NCBI RefSeq assembly: GCF_039555755.1
Contig: NZ_CP154631.1
Location: 930,001-994,000, forward strand
DNA length: 64,000 nucleotides
Direction of reading: 5' to 3'
Origin: Pseudomonas sediminis
GTDB lineage: Bacteria > Pseudomonadota > Gammaproteobacteria > Pseudomonadales > Pseudomonadaceae
Under the pieces are notes generated by a model. The model did not search any database. It saw nothing but the letters and a program-made list of their open reading frames with translations, and was not told the DNA's origin. A program made the position numbers and the translations under genes. Position 1 is the stretch's first letter; each line of letters starts with the position of its first letter. This document shows, piece after piece, positions 1 through 8,300 of this stretch.

Positions 1-1140
1 CGCCACCGCCCTGCCCTGCGGCATACGCGGCCCGAGCACGCGCGCGGCCAGGCGCCAACGCTGCTGCAATTCCTCGATCTGCCAGGCCAGGCGCTGTTCG
101 GCGATGCCGCTTTCGATCCATTCACAGCCCAGCGCCAGGCTCAGCGGTGTCACCGCCCAGCGGGTGGCCTGAGCTTCGGGATCGATGCGTTCGAGCAGCT
201 CCGGCGCGCCGGCGATAAAGCCCAGACGCAAGCCGGGCGCGACACTCTTGGACAGGCTGCTGATCAGCAGGCAACGCTCCGGCGCCTGTACCGCCAGCGG
301 AGCCTCACTACCAAGCACGCCGTAGACATCATCCTCGATGATCCACAAGCCACGACGTCGCGCCACCTCGGCGATGGCCGCGCGGCGCTCGGCGTCCAGG
401 CTGGCGCCAGTGGGGTTCTGCAAACAGGGCGTGAACACCGCCACGCGAGCGCCGGTGGCACGGGCAACGCGATCGAGGTCATCAGGCAGGATGCCGTGCT
501 CGTCCATCGCTACACCATGCAGTGGCAAACGCAGTTGACGCGCGGCGGCCTTGATCCCCGGCGCAGTGTAGCGCTCTACCAGGATCGGCTCGCCCGCCTC
601 GCAAAGCGCCAGCAGCGCCGCCGACACGCCTTGCTGGGCGCCGGCGCAGAGCAGCAAGCCTCCCGGCACCAACTCCAGGCCGCGTCGGCGCATCCAGGTC
701 ACGCCAGCCAGGTGCGCACGCTCGACCAAGGCTGCAGATGGGTATGCCTGCAAGGCGTCCAGCTCCCCCCGTGCAACCAGTGCGGCGAGGCTGATGGAAA
801 GATCTTGGTTGTCCGGGTCATGCACCGGTACGTTGGTCGACAGGTCGATCAGCTCGCCCTGCGCGGTCGGTTGCTTGAGCCGGAACAGACTCGCCTCACG
901 GCTGCCGGCGAGCACGTAGGTGCCACGGCCGACCTCGCCGGAAACCAGGTGCCGACGCGCTGCCTCACGGTAGGCAAGCATCACCGTGCTCGGGTTGATG
1001 CCCAGCGTCCAGGCCAGACGTCGCTGCGGCGGCAGCCGCTCACCGGGCTTGAGTTCACCCCGGCCGATGGCCGCGGCGATGGCCTCGACCAACGCCAGGT
1101 AAGTGGGTAAGGCGCTGTCTTGAAGGTCAGGAAGCCACAT
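1..1140 (-). CDS. MocR-family (GntR/aminotransferase fusion) transcriptional regulator, C-terminus cut by window edge
   Basis: The minus-strand frame from ATG at 1140 stays open to base 1 (380 codons). Residues 1-70 form a GntR-type winged helix (MWLPDLQDSALPTYLALVEA start, then GERLPPQRRLAWTLGINPST). From about residue 90 it is a fold-type I aminotransferase domain. The PLP-lysine motif SSLSKSVAPGLRLGF is present, with Lys at residue 298. MocR proteins usually use PLP or amino compounds as effectors and often control a divergent metabolic gene. Here the divergent neighbour is a PLP-dependent dehydratase 80 bp away, so that gene is the likely target (inference). The last ~90-110 residues lie outside the window. 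Family call is firm; ligand unknown. Confidence 0.9.
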   Translation of the reverse strand, partial: MWLPDLQDSALPTYLALVEAIAAAIGRGELKPGERLPPQRRLAWTLGINPSTVMLAYREAARRHLVSGEVGRGTYVLAGSREASLFRLKQPTAQGELIDLSTNVPVHDPDNQDLSISLAALVARGELDALQAYPSAALVERAHLAGVTWMRRRGLELVPGGLLLCAGAQQGVSAALLALCEAGEPILVERYTAPGIKAAARQLRLPLHGVAMDEHGILPDDLDRVARATGARVAVFTPCLQNPTGASLDAERRAAIAEVARRRGLWIIEDDVYGVLGSEAPLAVQAPERCLLISSLSKSVAPGLRLGFIAGAPELLERIDPEAQATRWAVTPLSLALGCEWIESGIAEQRLAWQIEELQQRWRLAARVLGPRMPQGRAVA

Positions 1141-1146
1141 TGCTTG

Positions 1147-1176
1147 CCATGCAATATAAAGATTTACCCATACAAT
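1147..1176. promoter_or_regulatory. Direct repeat CCATGCAAT / CCATACAAT, candidate MocR operator
   Basis: Two copies, 1147-1155 and 1168-1176, match at 8 of 9 positions. They are spaced 21 bp start to start, close to two helical turns, in the 80-bp gap between the regulator and the dehydratase. MocR proteins such as GabR and PdxR are known to bind direct repeats. Assignment to this regulator is inferred from position. Confidence 0.45.
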
Positions 1177-1220
1177 GCGCCGCACTAGCATCCGGGTCAA
1201 CGCCACTCGGAGTGCCTGCC

Positions 1221-2192
1221 ATGTTCGACCTCGCCCAATTGCGCCAGAGCGCCGCACTGATTCACCGCCACATGGCGGCCACGCCGCAACTGACCTGGCC
1301 GCTGCTCGCCCAGCGGCTGGGCTGCGAGGTCTGGGTCAAGCACGAGAACCACGCCCCGACCGCGGCCTTCAAGGTGCGCGGCGGGCTGGTCTATATCGAC
1401 GCCCTGCTGCGCCGCGAACCGCAGGTACGCGGGTTGGTCACCGCCACCCGTGGCAACCACGGCCAGAGCCTGGCACTGGCGGCGCGCGCCGCAGGACTGG
1501 CGATTCGCATCCTGGTGCCGCATGGCAACGCCCGCGAGAAAAACGCCGCAATGCGCGCTCTCGGCGCCGAGGTGATCGAACATGGCCGCGACTTCGACGA
1601 GGCCCGCGCCGAGGCCGCGCGCATTGCAGAACGCGATGGCCTGCATTGGGTGCCGTCACTGCATGAGGATCTGGTGCGCGGCGTGGCCACCTACGCCCTG
1701 GAACTGTTGGAGGCGGTTCCGAATCTGCGCCGGGTCTACGTGCCCATCGGCATGGGCTCGGGCATCTGCGGGATGATCCGCACCCGCGATCTGCTTGGCC
1801 TCGATACCGAGATCGTCGGCGTGGTCGCCAGCGGCGCCGACGCCTATGCGCAGAGCTTCGAGCAGGGCCGCCTGGTGCAGACCGAACGCGCCGATACCCT
1901 GGCCGACGGCATGGCCTGCCGCCAGCCGCAGCAATTGGCGCTGGACATGGTTCGCGCGGGCGCCGCACGCATCGTGCGGGTCGACGACGAGGAAATTCGC
2001 GCCGCCATCCGCACCTATCACGAGGACACCCACAACCTCGCCGAGGGCGCTGGCGCCGCGGCGTTGGCCGCCCTGATGCAGGAGCGTGAGCTCAATGCCA
2101 GCCAGCGCGTGGCCGTGGTGCTCAGCGGCGCCAACATCGACCGCGCAGCACTGGCCGAGCTGCTGCGTGACGAGGCGCCCGTCGCGGCCTGA
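1221..2192 (+). CDS. Threonine/serine dehydratase-like PLP enzyme (ammonia-lyase)
   Basis: A 323-aa fold-type II PLP enzyme of the threonine dehydratase / EutB-like group. The PLP lysine is K51 in HAPTAAFKVRGG, and the phosphate-binding glycine loop is PIGMGSGICGM. There is no C-terminal ACT regulatory domain, so it resembles catabolic or specialised dehydratases rather than biosynthetic IlvA. The ATG at 1221 has GGAG about 8 bases upstream; the in-frame ATG at 1140 has no such support and would overlap the divergent start. It is transcribed away from the MocR gene, which probably controls it. It ends one base before the convergent amn stop. The substrate (threonine, serine or a hydroxy-aspartate-type amino acid) cannot be read from sequence. 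Confidence 0.85.
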   Translation: MFDLAQLRQSAALIHRHMAATPQLTWPLLAQRLGCEVWVKHENHAPTAAFKVRGGLVYIDALLRREPQVRGLVTATRGNHGQSLALAARAAGLAIRILVPHGNAREKNAAMRALGAEVIEHGRDFDEARAEAARIAERDGLHWVPSLHEDLVRGVATYALELLEAVPNLRRVYVPIGMGSGICGMIRTRDLLGLDTEIVGVVASGADAYAQSFEQGRLVQTERADTLADGMACRQPQQLALDMVRAGAARIVRVDDEEIRAAIRTYHEDTHNLAEGAGAAALAALMQERELNASQRVAVVLSGANIDRAALAELLRDEAPVAA

Positions 2193-2193
2193 C

Positions 2194-3666
2194 CTAGCGG
2201 AACGGCGGCTCGTCGAAGCTGCGCAACTTGCGCGAGTGCAGCGAATTGAGCTGGCTACGCATCAGCTCCAGCGCGGCGATGCCGATATGCAGGTGCTGCG
2301 TCACCGCGCGCTCGTAGAAGGCGCCCGCCGCACCGGGCAGCTTGATCTCGCTGTGCAGCGGTTTGTCCGATACGCACAGCAGCGTGCCGTAGGGCACCCG
2401 CAGGCGATAGCCTTGGGCGGCGATGGTGCCGCTTTCCATGTCCACCGCCACCGCGCGTGACAGGTTGATCAACGGCCGTTCCTGGGCCCATCGCAGTTCC
2501 CAGTTGCGGTCGTCGTAGGTCAGTACGGTGCCGGTGCGCAGGCGTTTCTTCAGCTCGTCGCCCTCTTCGCCAGTGACCAGCTTGGCCGCTTCCTGCAGCG
2601 CCTGTTGCACTTCAGCCAGCGCCGGCAGCGGAATATGCGGCGGCAGCACGCGGTCGAGAATACCGTCGCGGCGCATATAGGCATGGGCCAGCACGTAGTC
2701 GCCGATGGTCTGCGACTGACGCAGGCCGCCACAGTGGCCGATCATCAGCCAGCAATGCGGACGCAATACGGCAAGGTGGTCGGTGATGTTCTTGGCGTTG
2801 GATGGGCCGACGCCGATGTTGACCAGGGTAATGCCGTGGCCGTCCTCGGCCTGCAGGTGGTAGGCCGGCATCTGGTAGCGGTGCCAGACCACGTTCTCGA
2901 TGATTGCCTGCATCTCGCCTTCGGCCATGCCACGCTCGATCACCACGTTGCCCGGCAGCACCATGCGGGTGAAGCGCGAGTCGCCCACCAGCATGTCCAG
3001 ACCGTGGCGGATGAACTGGTCGACGTAACGGTGATAGTTGGTCAGCAGGATCCACGGTTGCACATGGCGCCAGTCACTGCCGGTGTAGTGCTGGATGCGC
3101 TTGAGCGAGAAGTCGGTGCGTGCCGCGTCGAACAGCGCCAGCGGCAGCGGGTCGATGTTCTCCCAGTCGTACAGGCCGTCGGCAGTGCCGTCGGTGGCGG
3201 CGGACAGGTCGGTGCTGGGGAATACGCGCGCCAGCTCGGCGGCGGTCACGCCACTGCCGGCCAGTTCATCGCCACCCTCGACCACATACGGGTAAGGAAT
3301 GTTCTGCTGGCTGCGGCCGACTTCCACACGCAGGGTGAAATCGTTCATCAGCGGGCGCAGCTGCTCCAACAGGTATTTGCGAAAGGCCGCCGGCTGGGTC
3401 ACGGTGATGGCGTAGGTGCCCGGCACCTGCACCTTGGCGTAGGCGCGTACGGTGGTCGGCACCTCGCCCTGGCACAGGTAGGTCAGGCGCAATTCGGGAT
3501 AGCGGAACAGGCAGTGCTCGCTGGCATCCGGGCGGATGCGCTCCTTGAGGTAACGCTTGAGCGCGTGGCTCAGGGCACCGGTGGCCTCCTGGTGCAGGGC
3601 GGCAAGGCGGTCGACTGCTTCTTCGGGGGTATGGGCAATGATGAAATCATCTGAGCAGGCTTTCAC
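2194..3666 (-). CDS. amn: AMP nucleosidase
   Basis: A 490-aa protein (E. coli Amn is 484 aa) that hydrolyses AMP to adenine and ribose 5-phosphate in the cytosol, helping set adenylate pools. The N-terminal AMP nucleosidase domain (TPEEAVDRLAALHQEATGAL) is followed by a phosphorylase-like domain with VNIGVGPSNAKNITDHLAVL, LMIGHCGGLR and the MESGTIAAQGYR substrate loop. I chose the GTG at 3666 because GGAAG lies 7 bases upstream and the protein then matches the family length; the frame is open further upstream to an ATG at 3756. It is convergent with the dehydratase. Confidence 0.93.
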   Translation of the reverse strand: MKACSDDFIIAHTPEEAVDRLAALHQEATGALSHALKRYLKERIRPDASEHCLFRYPELRLTYLCQGEVPTTVRAYAKVQVPGTYAITVTQPAAFRKYLLEQLRPLMNDFTLRVEVGRSQQNIPYPYVVEGGDELAGSGVTAAELARVFPSTDLSAATDGTADGLYDWENIDPLPLALFDAARTDFSLKRIQHYTGSDWRHVQPWILLTNYHRYVDQFIRHGLDMLVGDSRFTRMVLPGNVVIERGMAEGEMQAIIENVVWHRYQMPAYHLQAEDGHGITLVNIGVGPSNAKNITDHLAVLRPHCWLMIGHCGGLRQSQTIGDYVLAHAYMRRDGILDRVLPPHIPLPALAEVQQALQEAAKLVTGEEGDELKKRLRTGTVLTYDDRNWELRWAQERPLINLSRAVAVDMESGTIAAQGYRLRVPYGTLLCVSDKPLHSEIKLPGAAGAFYERAVTQHLHIGIAALELMRSQLNSLHSRKLRSFDEPPFR

Positions 3667-3793
3667 TGTGCATCTTCCTGACTGAACGTACGCGCCTATC
3701 TTGCCTGCATACGGTGACGAAAACATAGCTCGACAGACCTCACATCGCGTTGCCAACGACTAGGCTTGGAGCAATTGCCCAGAGGTCATCTTC

Positions 3794-4522
3794 ATGCGTC
3801 GTGCAATCGTTATGCTGTTGGTCGTGGCCTTATGCTCAAGTACTCAAGCCGGTGAACTCGATGGCCACTACCGGGCCACCCTCGACGGCCAGTCGAGCGA
3901 GCTGATCTTGCGTCAGAACGACACCGTGGTGGAAGGCGAGTACGTGGAGAACCAGCATCTGCGCCTGATCGTCAAAGGCCGTTACGACGGCAAACTGCTA
4001 CGTGCCGAGATCAGTGAACCACAGACCGGTCTCCTGCTGGCCAACATGAACGCCACCTATGCCAACGCCATGCTCAACACCAGCATTGCGGCGCGCAATC
4101 CCCGCAACGGCGAGGTGCTGGAACGCCAGGCATTGTTCCAGCGCGAAGCCGCAACAACGGCGGCGACGCCTTCCGCCGCAGGCACTCAGGATTCGGCACT
4201 GGTCGGCACCTGGGTACACGAAAAGATCATCAACAGCGGCGGTGCCAACTTCGCTTCGTTCAACACCCTGATGACCCTTCAACTGAATGCCGACGGTAGC
4301 GTCACCCAGTGGAGTCGCTCGGTCGGCGGCGGCAGCGACTGGAGCTACGACAGCCCCGGCGAGATGCAGTACAGCGGCCAATGGCGCAGCCAAGGCGGCA
4401 TGCTGATGGTGCGCCTGGCAGGCGCCGCCGATTATCAACCCGCCGCCTACTACCGCTTCAGCGACCAGTACCTGGTCACCGAGAGCAATACCGGCAAGAT
4501 GATCTGGCAGCGCCGCCGCTAA
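3794..4522 (+). CDS. Secreted/periplasmic protein of unknown function
   Basis: A 242-aa protein with a Sec signal peptide (RRAIVMLLVVALCSSTQAGE, cleavage near residue 19). It appears to have two related beta-rich halves: residues 20-110 (GELDGHYRATLDGQSSELIL) and 135-242 (ALVGTWVHEKI ... GQWRSQGGMLMVRL), joined by an Ala/Thr-rich linker. The repeated pattern (G-x-Y/W at the start, polar beta strands, a G-x-W/Y turn) suggests lipocalin-like or stress-response beta-barrel domains, but I do not recognise a family. AGAGGT precedes the ATG. It is divergent from amn and convergent with cbiM. Real gene, unknown role. Confidence 0.75.
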   Translation: MRRAIVMLLVVALCSSTQAGELDGHYRATLDGQSSELILRQNDTVVEGEYVENQHLRLIVKGRYDGKLLRAEISEPQTGLLLANMNATYANAMLNTSIAARNPRNGEVLERQALFQREAATTAATPSAAGTQDSALVGTWVHEKIINSGGANFASFNTLMTLQLNADGSVTQWSRSVGGGSDWSYDSPGEMQYSGQWRSQGGMLMVRLAGAADYQPAAYYRFSDQYLVTESNTGKMIWQRRR

Positions 4523-4531
4523 GCGACTGGG

Positions 4532-5212
4532 TCAGGCCGTCTGGTGCAAACGCACGTTGAACAGCGGCCCCTGGCTGAAGCGCGACAGCGCCTTGGCACC
4601 AGCCAGCACACCCAGGTCGATCAGCGGTTCGACCAAGATCACGCTCATGTAGGCCAGACCGAAACTGCCCACGGCCGCCAGGTTCTCGCTGGAGAAGCCG
4701 TGACCGTAGAAGGCCCAGAACGCAACCCAGGCGACGATGCCGCCCTGATAGGCAGTCGACAGCGCCAGCGCCTGCTTGTAGGAAAGATCGACGTAGGCGG
4801 TGCCGGGCGCAACGATGCGCTTGGCCAGCAAGCTGATGCCCCACAACGGGATCAACAGCGTGGTGACGTTCATGCCGTACTGCGGCAGGTCGAACTGAGC
4901 GAATAGCAGCCCCTGCAGCAGCAAACCAGCCGCCAGACCGATGGCTGCTGCACCGGCACCGAACAGCAACAACAGGGTCGAACCGAGGATCAGATGCACC
5001 TCGGAAACACCCACCGGGTGATGCGGGAATACTTCGAAGAAGCAGAACACCAGGGCGGTGGTCAGCAGGCTGCGCAGCGCCAGGGCGGCGGCACCGCCGT
5101 TGCTGCGGACGCTGTCCAGGGCGAGTTTGGCGGTCAGGCCGAAAGCGGTGACGGCCGTTGCGTAGCTGAGCAGGATCTTGGCGCCTTCGACGACACCGGG
5201 TTCGATATGCAT
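4532..5212 (-). CDS. cbiM: CbiM-type cobalt ECF transporter substrate-specific membrane component (orphan)
   Basis: A 226-aa hydrophobic protein with about 6-7 membrane segments. It starts MHIEPG: in CbiM/NikM proteins the N-terminal Met-His is part of the metal site, which supports the ATG at 5212. The internal signature FPHHPVGVSEVHLILGS also fits CbiM. No CbiN, CbiQ or CbiO gene lies next to it, so it works alone or with partners elsewhere. A cobalamin riboswitch lies about 70 nt upstream, which strongly supports cobalt (B12) rather than nickel. AAAGGAA at 5218-5224 is the ribosome-binding site. Confidence 0.88.
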   Translation of the reverse strand: MHIEPGVVEGAKILLSYATAVTAFGLTAKLALDSVRSNGGAAALALRSLLTTALVFCFFEVFPHHPVGVSEVHLILGSTLLLLFGAGAAAIGLAAGLLLQGLLFAQFDLPQYGMNVTTLLIPLWGISLLAKRIVAPGTAYVDLSYKQALALSTAYQGGIVAWVAFWAFYGHGFSSENLAAVGSFGLAYMSVILVEPLIDLGVLAGAKALSRFSQGPLFNVRLHQTA

Positions 5213-5228
5213 GCGAGTTCCTTTGCCG

Positions 5229-5272
5229 CGCCCACCGCGCGACGATTCGGATAGAGGGTGGGCGGAACGCCC
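5229..5272 (-). promoter_or_regulatory. Competing stems between riboswitch and cbiM (candidate expression platform)
   Basis: Segment 5257-5264 can pair with 5229-5236 (8 bp, 20-nt loop), placing a stem just ahead of the Shine-Dalgarno at 5218-5224. Alternatively 5260-5264 pairs with 5268-5272 (GGGCG/CGCCC, 3-nt loop). The two pairings share bases and exclude each other, as expected of a switching platform. No U-tract follows, so control of translation is more likely than termination (inference). Confidence 0.45.
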
Positions 5273-5279
5273 GTTGTCG

Positions 5280-5435
5280 ATGGCAGGTCTCCTGGCTCAC
5301 GGCTTGGCACTCCGCCCGCCTTCCCGACCGAAGTCAGTGGCATGAGGGCATCGTTCGCCGCTTACAGTTGCGGGGGCAGCCAGGGCATTGGCGAGATTCG
5401 CCGCACCCTGTTCCCTTTTCATCCGCGTCACGTAC
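5280..5435 (-). ncRNA. Cobalamin (AdoCbl) riboswitch
   Basis: The minus strand carries the conserved elements in order: GAAAAGGGAA then GGTGCGGCGAATC (about 5390-5422), the CCCCCGCAACTGTAAGCGG core (about 5359-5377), GCCACTG (5336-5342), GGGAAGGC (about 5317-5326) and the B12-box AGCCAGGAGACCTGCC (5282-5297). It lies directly upstream of cbiM on the same strand. High cobalamin would be expected to repress cobalt uptake. Confidence 0.95.
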
Positions 5436-5519
5436 GTGCACGCAGAACCATCAGCGGCAAGATTACTCGCCTGCCCGGCTAAAAAACAGCGTGCCAGACA
5501 ATCCGCTCTCAGCCCTCGT

Positions 5520-5951
5520 TCAGACCGGCAACGTCACCACCGCCATGGTCACCGAAGCCTTGCTATACAGGCGTTTCTGGCCGTTTTCCTCGCTGAACAC
5601 CTCGGCCTCGACCACCGTGGCCTGGCGCCCGGCCTTGAGCACATCGGCGCGGCAGAACAGGCGTGCACTGCGCGCCGGACGCAGCAGGTTGACCTTGAGC
5701 TCCAGGGTCAGCACCGTCTGCCCCTCGGCCACCAGCGTCGCGGCGGCAGCACCGGCCGCATGATCGGCCAGAGTGGTCTGTACACCAGCGTGGATGAAAC
5801 CGTTCTGCTGCAGGTGGCGTGGCAGGATGTTCAGCTCCGCCTCGACCCAACCTGGGCCGCAGTCGGTAGCTCGAATGCCCAGGTCGTTGATGAAGTTGGC
5901 ATCGGCGAAGCCTCGCTCGACCAACTCGCGATAACGCGGATGTGCTTGCAT
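5520..5951 (-). CDS. PaaI-family hotdog-fold thioesterase
   Basis: A 143-aa single hotdog-fold protein of the PaaI/YbgC-like acyl-CoA thioesterase group. The diagnostic helix is NGFIHAGVQTTLADHAAGAA (residues 50-69), and a typical strand region LELKVNLLRPARSARL follows. It is 12 bp downstream of the AidB-like acyl-CoA dehydrogenase on the same strand, so the two are probably co-transcribed. A role in hydrolysing acyl-CoA (detoxification or CoA recycling) fits this context; the exact acyl group is unknown. Confidence 0.88.
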   Translation of the reverse strand: MQAHPRYRELVERGFADANFINDLGIRATDCGPGWVEAELNILPRHLQQNGFIHAGVQTTLADHAAGAAAATLVAEGQTVLTLELKVNLLRPARSARLFCRADVLKAGRQATVVEAEVFSEENGQKRLYSKASVTMAVVTLPV

Positions 5952-5963
5952 GCGGGCCTCCGG

Positions 5964-7613
5964 TCAGGCCAGGTGCGGCGTGCTACGCGCCAGCAACGCC
6001 TCGACATCGACACCTCGCGGCAGAGTGCCATAGACCCGGCCACGGCCTTCCAGCCGGCTGGCGATAAAGGCATCGGAGACGGTGGCGTTGCCCGCCTCCA
6101 GCAGCAGCTTGGCCTGCAGCGCCACGGCCATGTCTTCGGTGAGCTGGCGCGCGCGGTACTGGATATCGGCGGTATCGGCAAAATCGGCTTTCAGACGCTG
6201 AATATGTGCCTTCAGACGGGCATCGCCATGGCCATCGCCCAGCTCGGCGAACAACGCATCGAGTACGCCGGGCTCCTTGGACAATGCGCGCAGCACGTCC
6301 AGGCATTGCACGTTGCCGGAGCCTTCCCAGATCGAGTTGACCGGCGCTTCGCGGTACAGACGCGGCAGGATGGTTTCCTCGACGTAACCGGCGCCCCCCA
6401 TGCACTCGCTGGCCTCGTAGATCATTTCCGGCGCGCGCTTGCAGATCCAGTACTTGCCCACGGCTGTGACCAGACGAGCGAATTTGTCTTCCTGCGCGTC
6501 ATGCTGGTGGTCGAGCGCGCGGCCCATGCGCATGCACAGCGCCAGCGCAGCTTCGCTCTCCAGCGCCAGGTCGGCCAGCACGTTCTGCATCAACGGCTGG
6601 TCGGCGAGCAGCTTGCCGCCCACCTGACGATGCGCGCAGTGGTGAGCGGCCTGGGTCAGCGCCTGGCGCATCAGACTGCTGGAGCCGACCATGCAATCGA
6701 AGCGGGTCATGGCCACCATCTCGATGATGGTCGGCACGCCGCGCCCTTCCTCACCGAGCATCCAGGCGAAGGCGCCGCGATACTCCACCTCGCTGGAAGC
6801 GTTGGCCCAGTTACCCAGTTTGTTCTTCAGGCGCTGGATGTAAAACGCGTTGCGTGAGCCGTCCGGGCGATGACGCGGCAGCAGGAAACACGACAGGCCC
6901 TTGTCGGTGTAAGCCAGGGTAAGGAAGGCGTCGCACATCGGCGCCGAGCAGAACCATTTATGGCCAACCAGCTCGTAGCCCTGCCCCGGCCCACCGAGGC
7001 CGATGGGATAGGCGCGGGTGGTGTTGGCGCGCACGTCGGTGCCGCCCTGCTTCTCGGTCATGGCCATGCCGATGGTGACGCCGGTCTTCTGCTCCATCGG
7101 CAGGTTGCGCGGGTCGTACTCGGTGGCGAGGATCTTCGGCAGCCATTGCTCGGCCACGTTGGGCTGCAGGCGAATGGCGGGCACCGCGGCAAAGGTCATT
7201 GTCAGCGGGCAGCCACTGGCCGCTTCGGCCTGGCTGTGCATATAGGTCAGTCCGGCGCGGGCGACATGGGCGCCGGCGCGCGGGTCGGTCCAGGGCAGCG
7301 ACGGCAGACCGTGCTCGACCGCCGTGCGCATCAGCTCGTGGTAGGCCGGGTGAAACTCCACCAGATCGATACGATTACCGTAGCGGTCATGACTCTTGAA
7401 CACTGGCTTGTTCTCGTTGGCGAGAAAGCCGGCCTGCATCAGCGCTCCACCGGCAAGCGCACCATAGGCGCTCAGGCGCTCGTCTGCCCAGGCGCCGTCA
7501 TAACGACGAGTCCATTCCTGCAATGGCAGATCGAGGCGATAGAGGTTGGCGCCATCCAGGCTCGGCACCTGGTTGAACACCTCGTGGGTTTCGGCATGCA
7601 GGCTGGGTCTCAT
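5964..7613 (-). CDS. Acyl-CoA dehydrogenase, AidB-like
   Basis: A 549-aa flavoprotein, the length and architecture of E. coli AidB (541 aa) rather than of ordinary ~380-aa acyl-CoA dehydrogenases. Family motifs include MAMTEKQGGTDVRANTT (FAD/substrate loop), GHKWFCSAPMCDAFLTLA, MVAMTRFDCMVGSSSLMRQA and the C-terminal ECMGGAGYVEETILPRLYRE. The ATG at 7613 has GGAG 7 bases upstream and overlaps the tetR stop as ATGA, indicating translational coupling. AidB proteins bind DNA and have been linked to alkylation stress, but many relatives are simply metabolic. Co-location with a thioesterase and a TetR regulator favours acyl-CoA metabolism. Confidence 0.85.
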   Translation of the reverse strand: MRPSLHAETHEVFNQVPSLDGANLYRLDLPLQEWTRRYDGAWADERLSAYGALAGGALMQAGFLANENKPVFKSHDRYGNRIDLVEFHPAYHELMRTAVEHGLPSLPWTDPRAGAHVARAGLTYMHSQAEAASGCPLTMTFAAVPAIRLQPNVAEQWLPKILATEYDPRNLPMEQKTGVTIGMAMTEKQGGTDVRANTTRAYPIGLGGPGQGYELVGHKWFCSAPMCDAFLTLAYTDKGLSCFLLPRHRPDGSRNAFYIQRLKNKLGNWANASSEVEYRGAFAWMLGEEGRGVPTIIEMVAMTRFDCMVGSSSLMRQALTQAAHHCAHRQVGGKLLADQPLMQNVLADLALESEAALALCMRMGRALDHQHDAQEDKFARLVTAVGKYWICKRAPEMIYEASECMGGAGYVEETILPRLYREAPVNSIWEGSGNVQCLDVLRALSKEPGVLDALFAELGDGHGDARLKAHIQRLKADFADTADIQYRARQLTEDMAVALQAKLLLEAGNATVSDAFIASRLEGRGRVYGTLPRGVDVEALLARSTPHLA

Positions 7614-8251
7614 CGCGTGGGCTCCTCGGCGCCGACGGCGCGCAGGCAAAAGGTGGCAAGACTGGCGCTGACCTGCGCCAGCTCCAGGGTGGGTTGACCG
7701 GCTTCGCGCGCGGCGCGAGCAGGTGGCGACAGAGGGCCGACCAGCGCTTCGGCAATCGCGCCGACCAGGCAGGCCGCCATCAGGCCGATCTGCTCGACGC
7801 GAAATTCACCGGCCCCGGCGCCCTCCTCCAACAGATCGATGAACAGTTCGGCGTAGGCTTCGCGGTAGAGCAGGCGCTGCTCATCGACCTCCGGATCGAC
7901 CGGTTCGGCGATCAGCGCAAAAGCCATGCGGCGGCTGTGCCAGGCGCGGGCGGCGAACTGCTCAAGACCGATGCGCAAGCGCTCACTGGCGCTGCCCGGC
8001 CCGCGCAGGGCGGCGGCCAGGGCATCCACCTCACGCTGACTGGCAGCGGCGAAGACCTCGGCGGCCAGTTCACCCTTGCTACGAAAGTGGCGGTACAGAC
8101 TGCCCGTGGCGATACCGACATCATCGGCCAGCGCCTGCATGGTCAGGGCGGCGAAACCGCCCTCTGCCACTCGCAGCAAGGCGCAGTCGAGGATGCGCTG
8201 GCGCTGCGCCTGATCGCGGTCGAGTCGAGCTTCGGTGATGCGATAAGCCAT
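7610..8251 (-). CDS. TetR-family transcriptional regulator
   Basis: A 213-aa protein. The N-terminal TetR helix-turn-helix covers residues 18-65 (ILDCALLRVAEGGFAALTMQ, then VGIATGSLYRHFRSKGELAA). The rest is a variable helical ligand-binding domain. It is the first gene of an operon with the AidB-like dehydrogenase (4-bp overlap) and the PaaI thioesterase. Its start codon lies inside the left edge of a large palindrome at 8250-8300, so autoregulation is likely. Acyl-CoA is a plausible ligand, by analogy with other TetR regulators of such genes (inference). Confidence 0.92.
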   Translation of the reverse strand: MAYRITEARLDRDQAQRQRILDCALLRVAEGGFAALTMQALADDVGIATGSLYRHFRSKGELAAEVFAAASQREVDALAAALRGPGSASERLRIGLEQFAARAWHSRRMAFALIAEPVDPEVDEQRLLYREAYAELFIDLLEEGAGAGEFRVEQIGLMAACLVGAIAEALVGPLSPPARAAREAGQPTLELAQVSASLATFCLRAVGAEEPTR

Positions 8252-8300
8252 GGTCTGAACCCTGATTCACTTGCATGCAGTGAATCAGGATTCAGACCAT
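8250..8300. promoter_or_regulatory. 51-bp nested palindrome over the tetR start (candidate TetR operators)
   Basis: Arms 8250-8271 and 8279-8300 (22 bp) pair with one mismatch around the 7-bp centre TGCATGC. Each arm holds a smaller dyad: TGAATCAGGATTCA (8281-8294, perfect) on the right and TGAACCCTGATTCA (one mismatch) on the left. Both outer ends carry ATGG, the left one being the tetR start codon. This is best read as two operator half-sets for the TetR protein. A hairpin role in mRNA is possible, but there is no U-tract. Confidence 0.65.
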
